Both the position numbers and the translations under genes were made by a program. Below are positions 20,306 through 28,918 of a stretch of DNA of 60,255 bases, in pieces (the first letter of the stretch is position 1; each line of letters starts with the position of its first letter). A model generated the notes under the pieces. That model worked only from the letters and a program-made list of their open reading frames with translations, did no database searches and had not been told where the DNA came from. The stretch spans positions 1 through 60,255 of the forward strand of contig NZ_BFFP01000009.1 of the NCBI RefSeq assembly GCF_003864415.1, given 5' to 3'. Source of the stretch: Ligilactobacillus salitolerans. Lineage in GTDB: Bacteria > Bacillota > Bacilli > Lactobacillales > Lactobacillaceae.

Positions 20306-21802
20306 CTATTTCTTTCTGATCGTATATTTTCTCTTAGCTGATTGATCACGATCATACTTCTTTTTTGAGCGGCCTTTGTTGCCATATCCGCCGCCGTTAT
20401 GTCCGCTGCGATGATCATTATACTTACCACCGCCGCGACGACCATGATTGTAGCCGCCAGAGGAACGTTTGCCCTTCTTGTGCGGCAATGGTCGTTCAGG
20501 TGTGATCTTGACTGGTACGTTTTGAGCGTCATCTTTAGTCAGCTCATTCAACAAAGCAGCCGCGATCTGTTTAGCATCATATTTCTCGAGAAGCTCTTCT
20601 GCTTGTGCCTCATACTTGTCGCTATCAGAGTCTTCGATCAGATCTTTAACTGCATCCAACGCGGATGAAACTTGGCCAATAAAAGCTTCTTGCTCTGTCG
20701 GCGGCTTCAAAGGCGACATCCGTTTCTTAGTCAGACGTTCGATCACGCGCAGATAATCCATTTCATTTGGTGTCACGAAGGTGACAGAAACTCCATGATG
20801 TCCTGCACGACCGGTCCGTCCGATCCGATGAACATAACTTTCAGGATCTTGCGGAATATCATAGTTATAGACATGCGTCACACCTGAAATATCCAGTCCA
20901 CGTGCAGCCACGTCAGTCGCTACTAAGATATCCAATTTACCGGCTTTAAACTTATTCATGATCGACATGCGACGCTGTTGAGTCAAGTCACCGTGAATCC
21001 CGGCAGCGTTGTAGCCGCGAGCTTCCAAGCCCTTGGATAATTCATCGACCCGTCGTTTGGTCCGGCCGAAAATGATCGTTAGTTCAGGTGCTTGAACATC
21101 AATGATTCGCGTCATTGTATCGAATTTTTCAAATTCACGTGCTTTAACATAAAATTGATCGACCAAATCGGTGGTCAGCTCTTTAGCCTTGATCTTAACC
21201 ACACTTGGATCTGTCATGAATTTCTCGCCGATCCTTAGGATCTGTTTAGGCATGGTGGCTGAAAAGAGCAAAGTCTGTCTTTCATCTGGAACAGCGGAAA
21301 TGATCGACTCGATATCTTCTAAGAAGCCCATATCCAACATTTCATCAGCTTCATCCAAGACCAACGTCTGAACGTGACTGAAATCAACTGTTTTACGACG
21401 CATATGGTCTAACACACGTCCGGGTGTCCCAACCAAGATCTGCGGTGGGTTCCTAAGGTTCTGGATCTGGCGTCTGATGTCGGCGCCGCCGTAAACAACT
21501 TGAACTTTCCCCCGCTTGTCCTTACTTAAACGGAACAGTTCTTCTTGCGTCTGGATCGCTAATTCACGCGTGGGCGAGATTACCACAGCTTGGATCTGAT
21601 GTTTAGCTGTATCCATGCGCTGGATGATCGGCAAACCAAATGCTGCTGTTTTCCCCGTACCTGTCTGTGCTTGTCCGATCACGTCTTGTCCCTTTAAAAC
21701 CAGAGGGATAGTTTCCTCTTGGATCGGTGTAGCTTCTTCAAAGCCGCTGCGCTTAATGGCCTTTAAGATATCGGCATCTAAGCCTAATTCACTAAATTTC
21801 AA
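20306..21802 (-). CDS. cshA: DEAD-box RNA helicase CshA
   Basis: RNA helicase of the degradosome and ribosome-assembly type. The 498-residue product has the Q motif (FEEATPIQEETIP), Walker A AQTGTGKT, DEAD in LVLDEADEML, SAT, and HRIGRTGRAG. The C-terminal ~60 residues are rich in Gly, Arg and Lys, as in CshA proteins. It starts with TTG, nine bases after AGGAGG. Between murF and acpS as in other lactobacilli. Confidence 0.95.
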   Translation of the reverse strand: MKFSELGLDADILKAIKRSGFEEATPIQEETIPLVLKGQDVIGQAQTGTGKTAAFGLPIIQRMDTAKHQIQAVVISPTRELAIQTQEELFRLSKDKRGKVQVVYGGADIRRQIQNLRNPPQILVGTPGRVLDHMRRKTVDFSHVQTLVLDEADEMLDMGFLEDIESIISAVPDERQTLLFSATMPKQILRIGEKFMTDPSVVKIKAKELTTDLVDQFYVKAREFEKFDTMTRIIDVQAPELTIIFGRTKRRVDELSKGLEARGYNAAGIHGDLTQQRRMSIMNKFKAGKLDILVATDVAARGLDISGVTHVYNYDIPQDPESYVHRIGRTGRAGHHGVSVTFVTPNEMDYLRVIERLTKKRMSPLKPPTEQEAFIGQVSSALDAVKDLIEDSDSDKYEAQAEELLEKYDAKQIAAALLNELTKDDAQNVPVKITPERPLPHKKGKRSSGGYNHGRRGGGKYNDHRSGHNGGGYGNKGRSKKKYDRDQSAKRKYTIRKK

Positions 21803-21965
21803 ATACTTCTTCCTCCTACACTGCTTGTTGCAGTTGTTACCGACCTGGATTCTTTTGCAGGTCTAACTTTACAACACAGTTTGTTGGAGTCTTCCTACTT
21901 CTGTCTTGCAAAGTCGCTATATTAAATACGTATCCTTAAAATAGTAGCACTATTAAAGATGTAAA

Positions 21966-23339
21966 TCAACTATTAGTTAGCTGAGCCAAAACTTTTTCTA
22001 AGGCGATCCCATGACTACCCTTGATCATGACAATGTCATTACCGGTGAGTTCAGCCGACAGATCACGGGCTAACAATTCTTTATCTGCCACGCCATAGTG
22101 ATGCAGATGTTCTGGTGCAAACTTGTTTTGCAAGCTATCCGCCAGGTTTTCCATCAGATCGCCGCATAAATAAACACTGCTGATCTGAGCTGGATCGATC
22201 ACTTCTGCCAGACCCGCATGCATTGCCGGTGAGGCTTCACCCAGTTCAAGCATATCACCTAAGACGATGATCCTTTGACCATCAGTCTTGATTTGACTAA
22301 AGGCCTCGATCACTTTTTTAGCGGCGGTCGGGTTAGAATTGTAAACATCACTAAGGATCTTTTCCCCCTTGCTGCCTTGGACCCATTCAGCCCGGTTTTC
22401 AGTCACCCGTAAATCTCGCAAAGCATGCTGCATGCTGGCTGGATCGACCCGAAAAATTTGGCCGACGCTCAGTGCCGCCAAGGCATTATTGACATTGTAA
22501 GTGCCTAGCATTGGGATGCTGAATTTCAATCCAGGGTAACTTGCAACCTCAAATTCTGTCGAACTCTCATGGCCCACAATATTTTGCGCCTGCAAGTCAT
22601 TTGTTTCTTGCAAGCCAAAAGTCAACTGCTGGTTGGAATTTTCTGCAGCCCGTGTCGTCAACAAAGGCTCATCGCCGTTATAAATGAAAAAGCCGTCTTC
22701 CTTTAGGCCATGAGTGATTTCCATCTTGGCATCGGCAATCTTGTCTCGGCTGCCAAAAAATTCAATGTGGGCTTCGCCAATCATCGTGATCACTGCTGCA
22801 TCAGGCTCAACAAGCTGGCTGAGCAGCTCAAGCTGTCCTTTACGGTCCATCCCAAGTTCAACAACCAGAACTTCTGTATTCGGCTCCATCGTGAGGCATG
22901 TGATCGGGACCCCAATTTCATTGTTAAAATTGGCTGGTGTTTTTTGCACATGAAATCTGGTAGAAAGAACAGCCGCGGTCATATCCTTAGTCGTTGTCTT
23001 ACCATTGCTGCCGGTAATAGCAACCACCCGTGGATTGATTTTTTGCAAATAATAATGACCTAGCTTTTGCAGAGCTTTTAATGAATCCGCAACTCTTAAT
23101 CTGGGCAGGTCCACTGGTTCATTACCATGATCTGCTTGCCACAGAGTTGCAACAGCACCATTTTTTTTGGCCGCCTCAACATACTGATGCCCATCATTTT
23201 CCCCCATGAGAGGAATGAACAGTGCCCCCGCAGTGATCTTGCGCGAATCAAAACTAACGTTGGTGACCGTAATATCATCCCAGCTCGCATGCGGTTCAAT
23301 TTCTAGTGCACGAGCAATTTCTGCTAATTGCATTTTCAT
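21966..23339 (-). CDS. murF: UDP-MurNAc-tripeptide--D-Ala-D-Ala ligase MurF
   Basis: Adds D-Ala-D-Ala to the peptidoglycan precursor. The 457-residue product has the Mur ligase P-loop TGSNGKTTTKD (about 109-119), the central domain with NFNNEIGVP, and the C-terminal domain with DVYNSNPTA. The ATG at 23339 is preceded by GAAGGGAAG. About 160 bases separate it from cshA, without a clear terminator, so the genes may be cotranscribed. Confidence 0.96.
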   Translation of the reverse strand: MKMQLAEIARALEIEPHASWDDITVTNVSFDSRKITAGALFIPLMGENDGHQYVEAAKKNGAVATLWQADHGNEPVDLPRLRVADSLKALQKLGHYYLQKINPRVVAITGSNGKTTTKDMTAAVLSTRFHVQKTPANFNNEIGVPITCLTMEPNTEVLVVELGMDRKGQLELLSQLVEPDAAVITMIGEAHIEFFGSRDKIADAKMEITHGLKEDGFFIYNGDEPLLTTRAAENSNQQLTFGLQETNDLQAQNIVGHESSTEFEVASYPGLKFSIPMLGTYNVNNALAALSVGQIFRVDPASMQHALRDLRVTENRAEWVQGSKGEKILSDVYNSNPTAAKKVIEAFSQIKTDGQRIIVLGDMLELGEASPAMHAGLAEVIDPAQISSVYLCGDLMENLADSLQNKFAPEHLHHYGVADKELLARDLSAELTGNDIVMIKGSHGIALEKVLAQLTNS

Positions 23340-23456
23340 AACTGATTTCTTCCCTTCGATCAATCGTCGGCTTCAAGCCGCGACACTCTTACCATTCGCT
23401 ATTTTATCACAGAAAGGTCCTGTTTTAAATAAAGCAGCAGCCAAGCCGGACTTATT

Positions 23457-23493
23457 AAAAAAGCCCGAGTAAAAGTTGACTTTTACTCAGGCC
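23457..23493 (-). terminator. terminator after GNAT/structured RNA
   Basis: Minus-strand GCCTGAGTAAAAG pairs with CTTTTACTCGGGC around a TCAA loop, followed by six T residues. It lies about 118 bases upstream of murF and ends the transcript that passes through 23523-23633. Confidence 0.9.
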
Positions 23494-23522
23494 AAAATCC
23501 GGTGCTTATTGTTAAATAAACA

Positions 23523-23640
23523 GAGCTCAAACACTCCACAATGTTGAAACTCAGGCACGCTGCATTCCGGCAGTAAAAAGTGTCCCGGTTCGATCAAACC
23601 GCTAGGCGCATCTGCGCAACGACTATTAGCCGTCCGGTTG
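23523..23640 (-). ncRNA. structured RNA candidate, unclassified
   Basis: In the 338-base gap between GNAT and murF, the minus strand can form five consecutive hairpins before the terminator: 619-633, 606-617, 586-601, 554-586 and 523-552 (all +23000). Three of them (619-633, 586-601, 523-552) use G-U pairs that would be A-C mismatches on the other strand, which favours minus-strand RNA. No tRNA, tmRNA, RNase P, SRP, T-box or known riboswitch motif was recognised. It could be an independent small RNA or a 3' UTR of the GNAT gene. Confidence 0.45.
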
Positions 23641-23701
23641 TTCTCGACTCATCGCATAAATATAGCTTACTCTTAAAACTAAAATTTTTCAAGCTATTTT
23701 T

Positions 23702-24157
23702 TTAGTCTGTCTGGTTTCCTGCACTGCCAATATGCTTGTTCATAGTATGGTGTGGGATCCCGGCATCTAAAAAGCCTGCACCTTCAACTGTAAAACCCTG
23801 TTTTAAGTAAAACTTCTGTGCCTGATCTTGCGCACCCAAAGTCAGCCGGCTGATACCGTACTTCTTTCCAGTCCGCTCGATCTCAGCCAAAATTTGAGCT
23901 CCCACTTGTTGGCCTCGACAGCTTTTGATCACAGCGACCCGTTGGACATGCCAGGTTTGTGCCGCTTCTTTAAGCACACGCGCAGTAACTACCGGCTTTG
24001 CACCTAGATAGCCGACAAAATACAGCGGTCCCAATTCGCCTTGGAGCTCTTCATCTTGTGAAACATGCTGTTCAGTAACGAAGACCTCAGTTCGGATCCG
24101 AACTGCATCCGCGTAAACTTGGCTGTCTAGATCATGAGATTTTTTAAAAGTTAGCAT
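23702..24157 (-). CDS. GNAT-family N-acetyltransferase (YjcF/ElaA-like)
   Basis: A 151-residue single GNAT domain. The acetyl-CoA site is visible in VQRVAVIKSCRGQQVGAQIL, and the end has YLKQGFTVEGAGFLDAGIPHHTMNK, typical of the YjcF-like subgroup. Substrate is not deducible. GGGAGGG precedes the ATG. It is divergent from the small basic gene at 24287. Confidence 0.9.
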   Translation of the reverse strand: MLTFKKSHDLDSQVYADAVRIRTEVFVTEQHVSQDEELQGELGPLYFVGYLGAKPVVTARVLKEAAQTWHVQRVAVIKSCRGQQVGAQILAEIERTGKKYGISRLTLGAQDQAQKFYLKQGFTVEGAGFLDAGIPHHTMNKHIGSAGNQTD

Positions 24158-24204
24158 TCAATCCCTCCCAAAAAGTGATGTCCAAAATAAAAACACCTTA
24201 TTTC

Positions 24205-24233
24205 TTTAAATCTACTATACAACGACCTATAAT
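24205..24233 (+). promoter_or_regulatory. promoter of the 44-residue gene
   Basis: TTTAAA (24205-24210), 17 bp, then perfect TATAAT (24228-24233). Confidence 0.55.
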
Positions 24234-24286
24234 GAAAGCGAGATGAGGAAGTCTCATGTTGTGCAATTGAAAAGAGGCGAAGAAAC

Positions 24287-24421
24287 ATGGCTAAAAAGCT
24301 CAGCAAGGAAGAACGCAAGGCTATGGCCCAAAAGGCTCTGGAAAAACGTGCTAAGCAGCCGCAAGCTGCCAAGGGCTCAGGTTTCGCTAAACTTGATCAG
24401 GATGCCAAAAAGCTTGGTTAA
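24287..24421 (+). CDS. small basic protein, 44 residues
   Basis: Starts MAKKLSKEERKAMAQKALEK and ends DQDAKKLG. It is Lys/Ala-rich, almost certainly helical in its first 25 residues, with no signal or membrane segment. Support for a real gene is an AGAGGCGAAG ribosome site, a good -10 promoter 54 bases upstream and a strong terminator 47 bases downstream. Function unknown; the charge suggests nucleic acid or ribosome contact, which is only inference. Confidence 0.75.
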   Translation: MAKKLSKEERKAMAQKALEKRAKQPQAAKGSGFAKLDQDAKKLG

Positions 24422-24467
24422 GCTTGGTTGCCACAATTCTTATCGGATCATTTGTACTTAGCGGTAC

Positions 24468-24503
24468 AAAAAAGGATCGGCTGATCAGAACCGATCCTTT
24501 TTT
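24468..24503. terminator. bidirectional terminator
   Basis: AAAAAAGGATCGG (24468-24480) pairs with CCGATCCTTTTTT (24491-24503). It serves the small gene on the plus strand and the PARG-like gene on the minus strand. Confidence 0.9.
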
Positions 24504-25338
24504 ATTTTTTTAATTTTAGTTTTGCACTGGATAAGAACTGCGTAAAAGTCTCAGCAACCGCTGGTTCATCTAAAATGTCAAAATAGATCTCGTCAAATGC
24601 TCCCGCAAATTCATTTCGCTCGATGACATCTTTAAAAAGCTTAGCGGTCATTGCGGGATCATTGGCAAAAGTCCCGCAGCCAAATGCGCCCAAGATGAGA
24701 TTACGAACGCGCTCATTTTTAAAAGCACGCAGTGTCCGCAAAATTTTGTCATAAAGATCGACTTCCACGTGCTGCCTGCTGATGGGCAGACCAGCCTTTT
24801 GCATCGCAGCCAAATTGGGAGCTGCGATCGAAACAAAATCAGGATAATGATAATGATTCGCCAGACCATACTCCCGTTCATCGCGCAAAACTTTAACGTG
24901 ATGAGAGTAGATCAACGACCTGCTGTAGTAAAAGCCGTTGTCGTTACGGCGGTTAACGGCATAATAAGTCTGTTGAAACTTCATTAGTTCAGGATACAAA
25001 AAAGAATTACGACACAGCGTTTGCTCCTGCGCATTGATCCCATCCTGGAAGTGTCCGCCCGGTTGCAGCGGATCTGCAAAATTCATTACTCCCAGTGACT
25101 TGTCGTCAGAAAAGCGCGCGATTCGGGCCAAAACATTTTCTGCGCGCACTATGATCCGCGGTTTTTTGGTTCCCAGGGGGCTGGTTTCATCCTGGCGGTT
25201 GGTGATGAGCATTGAGTCTTGCCTAAGATGATTCATCTCAACTTGAAACAAATTCATCGCTTTATGTCCCAAAGCTTTCCGATAGACAAGCAGCTCATCT
25301 TCCTGACTCTTCTTAGTGTCGCCTATTTTTTCTGCCAT
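24502..25338 (-). CDS. PARG-like macrodomain protein (TIGR02452/DUF2263)
   Basis: The 278-residue product has the fold signature of microbial poly(ADP-ribose) glycohydrolases: MNFADP, then PGGHFQDGINAQEQTLCR (93-110), then GAFGCGTFANDP. In the family this region usually reads PGGG and QEE, and the second Glu of QEE is catalytic. Here they are PGGH and QEQ (residues 93-96 and 104-106), so hydrolase activity is doubtful; ADP-ribose binding may remain. It overlaps the upstream DHFR-like gene by 16 bases. Confidence 0.85.
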   Translation of the reverse strand: MAEKIGDTKKSQEDELLVYRKALGHKAMNLFQVEMNHLRQDSMLITNRQDETSPLGTKKPRIIVRAENVLARIARFSDDKSLGVMNFADPLQPGGHFQDGINAQEQTLCRNSFLYPELMKFQQTYYAVNRRNDNGFYYSRSLIYSHHVKVLRDEREYGLANHYHYPDFVSIAAPNLAAMQKAGLPISRQHVEVDLYDKILRTLRAFKNERVRNLILGAFGCGTFANDPAMTAKLFKDVIERNEFAGAFDEIYFDILDEPAVAETFTQFLSSAKLKLKK

Positions 25339-25853
25339 ACTGAATAGGTTAACCCCCCATATTGTTCCAATTTCTGCAGTGTCATCTCCGGCCGTTGTAA
25401 ATCCGGGTCAAAGAGCGGGATGCCGCCGCCTAGCTGAACGGGCACGGTCGTGAGACGGATCTCATCGAGGGCATTAACGCTTGACAACTGGTTGATCACA
25501 TCGGGACCGCCTAAGACCCACAGGTTGCATTGCAGCCGTTTCTGGATCCTCTGCCAGGCCTGTTTCAGGTCCCCTTTGACCAAGATGAGACTCTTGGGAG
25601 TTTGCAGTTTGGTGCGAGTCGCAACGATCAGCTGCATCCCGGATCCAGCCAGCTTTTTGACTTCGTCCCCATATTGCTCATACGCTTTCCTGCCTAATAA
25701 AACCGCTCCGCAATCTTTAGGAGCTAACAACTCGACTCCAGCTGGAACAAACTCTTGGTAATACTGACGCAGCAGTGAGGTGCTGCCGTTGATCGCACAT
25801 GCATAGCCGTCCACACTGACCATTACTGAAAGAATAATTTTACCTGCTGCCAT
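25323..25853 (-). CDS. dihydrofolate reductase-like (RibD C-terminal) protein
   Basis: A 176-residue RibD_C/DHFR-fold protein, starting KIILSVMVSVDGYACAING and carrying LLGRKAYEQYG, LWVLGGPDVINQL and an end YGGLTYSVWQKK. These are features of the YyaP/YwjB-like family, NADPH-dependent reductases of unknown substrate. It is not the essential FolA. It overlaps the PARG-like gene, so the two are probably one operon. Confidence 0.85.
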   Translation of the reverse strand: MAAGKIILSVMVSVDGYACAINGSTSLLRQYYQEFVPAGVELLAPKDCGAVLLGRKAYEQYGDEVKKLAGSGMQLIVATRTKLQTPKSLILVKGDLKQAWQRIQKRLQCNLWVLGGPDVINQLSSVNALDEIRLTTVPVQLGGGIPLFDPDLQRPEMTLQKLEQYGGLTYSVWQKK

Positions 25854-26189
25854 CGCTCATCTACCCCACCTAATTTGATTCTTACATCACTAATTTTACA
25901 CTACCTCTGCTGAGAAAAATAGCCATTTATTAACGCCCTTAACTTTTAGGACGATCTTGTCAGCTTCACTGACCGATCTGTTTAATGTCCGTTCTATTAA
26001 TAATATTATGCCATATAATAGAAAAGAATACATTTTCAACAACTGGTTAAACACCCTTGTGACTGAAATCTCGCCAAAGAAAGAAGGCTCTTCTAAAATG
26101 ACAAATTGCCCTTTTGCAGCCTCTGTACCGGCGAAGCTGACCCTGCCGGAAATCTACCAACGTCTGAAAGTCCACAACCCTCGCTAGAG
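25854..26189. other. intergenic region, possible short gene
   Basis: A 336-base gap. A TATAAT at 26014-26019 (plus) has only a weak -35. A 29-codon frame from an ATG at 26098 to 26187 has AGAAGG 11 bases upstream. Codon content is unremarkable and I recognise nothing, so I do not call a gene. Confidence 0.3.
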
Positions 26190-26230
26190 AAAAAAATCAT
26201 CCTGCCTGATCAGGTCACAGGCAGGATGAT
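26190..26230 (-). terminator. terminator of the LiaF-like gene
   Basis: A 13-bp perfect stem: ATCATCCTGCCTG (26196-26208) with CAGGCAGGATGAT (26218-26230). The T run is on the minus strand. Confidence 0.9.
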
Positions 26231-26235
26231 CAGAC

Positions 26236-26985
26236 TTAGATGTAGACGATACTTATTTGGGCAAAGTTAACGTTCCCACGTAAATGAACCATGGTAGTCT
26301 TAAGCTCAGGTTTTGCAGGGAGATCGATCGAACTGACACTATAGTCCAATTCATTGGAAATTTCCCACTCTTGCGGGATGAAAAGCTGGGCTTCTCCCAT
26401 CATAACATTCAAGTTAATGGTCAACTCAGGTCCCGCCGGTTCAACGTCATCAAAAAAAGCCTTGAGTTCCCCCATACTAACATCAAAGGTGACCTCCTCT
26501 AAGTTTTTATTGTGCAGGTAACGCGTACTGGAAGAAACTTTATCCGCAAAAAACAACTTACTCTCATTATCATCATTATGCATGTCGCGGTGACGCTGAT
26601 GAATATTTTTTTCAATATGAACCTCTTGCTTATTTCCCTGTCCATTGATAATTGTAACTCTGCTTTTGTGCCGGCGTTTTAAAAATGGGTGTAAGAGCAA
26701 GGAGAGACCAATATCAAACAAAAGCGCGATCAATAAGATCATCCAGGTTGAAAGCTGGGTCAAATGCAAGGGCACAGCATAAATAATGCTTAATCCGGCT
26801 AGCGAAAAAACGATCCCCGTCAACCATAAACTGACCAGACTAGTGATCAGCGTTGCTGCTAACAGCAGCGTCAGAACAAGGCTGGCTGGACTAAATGAAT
26901 AAGAAAACCAGCCGACTTGACTTCCCAGTAAAACACCTGCTCCAATGAGGGCAAAGCTCCCCCAAAACCATCTGCTTTTTTTCAA
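26236..26985 (-). CDS. LiaF-like membrane protein
   Basis: A 249-residue protein with three or four membrane helices in the first ~105 residues, a basic linker, and a C-terminal beta-rich domain (about 160-249; VTFDVSMGELKAFFDD, INLNVMMGEAQLFIP) of the DUF2154/LiaF C-terminal type. In LiaF this module restrains a cell-envelope sensor. It starts with TTG overlapping the LytTR stop by 4 bases, with AAAGGAG upstream. The coupling suggests it controls the LytTR regulator. Confidence 0.8.
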   Translation of the reverse strand: MKKSRWFWGSFALIGAGVLLGSQVGWFSYSFSPASLVLTLLLAATLITSLVSLWLTGIVFSLAGLSIIYAVPLHLTQLSTWMILLIALLFDIGLSLLLHPFLKRRHKSRVTIINGQGNKQEVHIEKNIHQRHRDMHNDDNESKLFFADKVSSSTRYLHNKNLEEVTFDVSMGELKAFFDDVEPAGPELTINLNVMMGEAQLFIPQEWEISNELDYSVSSIDLPAKPELKTTMVHLRGNVNFAQISIVYI

Positions 26986-27440
26986 ATTAAACGACTCCTT
27001 TCATCTAAACGATGCTTGAATTCTTGGTAATAACTGCGCGAAACATATAGCTGCTTATGACTATTGCGAAATTTGACTAAATTTCCGCGTAAAGAATGAT
27101 CAACAGAAAAAATCTGTTTTAAATTAACGATTGTTGATTTGGAACTCCGCACGAAGACACGCGGCAGGCTTTCTTCAAGTTCATAAAGTTTGAGTGAAGC
27201 AGCATATGTACTCTCTGCTGTATGTGCGATCACCTTTCGGTCTGCTGTTTCAAAAAATAAAATCTTATCCAGGTCCAGAAAATAGCGCACACCTGCTTGA
27301 TAAAAATCGATTTGCGGTGCCGTTTTCACTTGGCGCGAAATTTCTTTGACTGTTTGCGCTATGTGTTCGTCTAGCCGCGGTGTTCGGATCACGATTTCCG
27401 TGTCAGCTAGTTTTTCATCAACTTCAACTTTGATTTTCAC
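26982..27440 (-). CDS. LytTR DNA-binding regulator without receiver domain
   Basis: A 152-residue protein. The C-terminal half is a LytTR domain (about 55-150; LDLDKILFFETADRKVIAHT, PRVFVRSSKSTIVNLKQI, RGNLVKFRN, VSRSYYQEFK). The first 50 residues contain no phospho-acceptor receiver. GTG at 27440 is chosen because GGGGGG lies six bases upstream. Its gene overlaps the LiaF-like gene by 4 bases. The arrangement resembles HdrRM/BrsRM-type LytTR regulatory systems, where a membrane partner inhibits the regulator. Confidence 0.88.
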   Translation of the reverse strand: MKIKVEVDEKLADTEIVIRTPRLDEHIAQTVKEISRQVKTAPQIDFYQAGVRYFLDLDKILFFETADRKVIAHTAESTYAASLKLYELEESLPRVFVRSSKSTIVNLKQIFSVDHSLRGNLVKFRNSHKQLYVSRSYYQEFKHRLDERSRLI

Positions 27441-27468
27441 TCGTTTCCCCCCGCTTCCACCTGACAAT

Positions 27469-27496
27469 AATTTAATTTAACTATGAAAGTTGGCAA
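27469..27496 (-). promoter_or_regulatory. promoter of the LytTR operon
   Basis: Minus-strand TTGCCA (27491-27496), 16 bp, TAAATT (27469-27474). Start would be about 20 bases before the GTG. Confidence 0.5.
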
Positions 27497-27543
27497 AAAG
27501 AAAGTCCTCTGACGTATCTGGTATTAATTCCTGCCTAAGAAGT

Positions 27544-27590
27544 CAAAAAAAGAGAGCAAAATTCTTAGTTTTCTAAGAACTTTACCCTCT
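27544..27590 (-). terminator. terminator of the NCS2 permease gene
   Basis: Long minus-strand stem AGAGGGTAAAGTTCTTAG with its near-complement, AAAA loop, followed by seven T residues. Confidence 0.9.
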
Positions 27591-27607
27591 TTAAGTTACT
27601 ATTTTTG

Positions 27608-28918
27608 TTATTCGACGTTTAAGATCCACAGGAAAATCAAGAAGACAAAGAACATCGCATACATCAAAGCAGGAACCTCTTTACCGCGTTTAGCCGCCAC
27701 CATGGTGATCGGATACAAAACGAAGCCCAAGGCTAACCCGTCAGCGATACTATACGTCAAGGGCATTCCAGCGATGATCAAGAACGAAGGGATCGCGATC
27801 TCCATCTCATTCCAAGAAATTTTGGCCATGTTTTGAGCCATCAAGACGCCCACGATGATCAGTGCCGGTGCAGTCACTTGGGAAGTGACAACACCCAATA
27901 ATGGTGAGAAGAACATGCCGACAATAAAGAGCAGGCCGGTGACAACCGCAGTCAATCCCGAACGGCCGCCAACAGCGATCCCAGCAGATGATTCAACATA
28001 TGCCCCGACTGGAGATGTCCCGAATAAGGAACCGGCTAACATCGCAGTCGAATCGGAGATCAAAGCTTTCCCAGCACGCGGCATTTTGTTGTCTTTCATG
28101 AATCCGGCTTGCTGAGCCAAACCGACCAAGGTCCCCGCCGTATCAAAGAAAGTAACCAGCAAGAACGTCAAGACGACCACAACCATTTGTAAGGAGTTAA
28201 TATCACCCACATGTTTTAACGCGACTAAGAATGTTGGCGACATGCTTGGAATACTTGAAACAAAGGTATGCGGCATCGAAATAAAGCCTGTCGCAATTCC
28301 AAAGATCGAAGATAAGATCATCCCAATAAAGATCGAACCCGGCACGTTAAGGACCATCAAGATCACTGTCACGATCAAACCAAAGATCGTGACCCAAGTT
28401 GAACCCGAAAGCGAACCTAAGGTGACCAAAGTTGATTTATCCCCGGCGATGATCCCACCGCCTTGCAGACCGATAAAAGCAATGAACAACCCGATCCCGG
28501 CTGAGATCGCGTATTTCAAATCGGCAGGAATGGAATCGATGATTTTTTCACGCAATTTGAAAACCGTCAATAAAATAAACAGCAGTGATGCCACAAAAAC
28601 CCCGGCCAATGTTGTCTGCCACGGGATCTTCATGCCAATGCAGACAGAGTAAGCGAAGAAAGCGTTGATCCCCAGACTTGGCGCCGTAGCGATCGGGTAC
28701 TTGGCAAGAACTCCCATTAAAACGCAGCCTAAAGCACTCGAAAGAGCAGTTGCCGTAAAGACTGCTCCCTTGTCCATACCGGATGCGCCTAAGATCGAAG
28801 GATTAACGAATAAAATATATGCCATCGAAATAAAAGTCGTAAAACCGGCCAAAACCTCTTTTTTGATCGAAGTGTGCAACTTCTCCATACCAAAAAATGA
28901 AACGATTGAATTTTTCAT
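27608..28918 (-). CDS. NCS2-family purine permease (AzgA/PbuG type)
   Basis: A 436-residue polytopic protein with 12-14 helices. The AzgA-like signature is present: STSIKKEVLAGFTTFISMAYIL equivalent at the start, GINAFFAYSVC, and FDTAGTLVGLAQQAG. Members carry adenine, guanine or hypoxanthine by proton symport; the exact base cannot be told. AAAGGAG precedes the ATG. A promoter with an upstream PurR-box-like palindrome and a leader of about 230 nt lie upstream. Confidence 0.93.
   Translation of the reverse strand: MKNSIVSFFGMEKLHTSIKKEVLAGFTTFISMAYILFVNPSILGASGMDKGAVFTATALSSALGCVLMGVLAKYPIATAPSLGINAFFAYSVCIGMKIPWQTTLAGVFVASLLFILLTVFKLREKIIDSIPADLKYAISAGIGLFIAFIGLQGGGIIAGDKSTLVTLGSLSGSTWVTIFGLIVTVILMVLNVPGSIFIGMILSSIFGIATGFISMPHTFVSSIPSMSPTFLVALKHVGDINSLQMVVVVLTFLLVTFFDTAGTLVGLAQQAGFMKDNKMPRAGKALISDSTAMLAGSLFGTSPVGAYVESSAGIAVGGRSGLTAVVTGLLFIVGMFFSPLLGVVTSQVTAPALIIVGVLMAQNMAKISWNEMEIAIPSFLIIAGMPLTYSIADGLALGFVLYPITMVAAKRGKEVPALMYAMFFVFLIFLWILNVE

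Noticed and set aside
23580-23605. GGTTCGATCAAACC on the plus strand, resembling a tRNA T-arm
   Set aside because: The loop and stem do not fit a T-arm and no acceptor, D or anticodon arm is found nearby.
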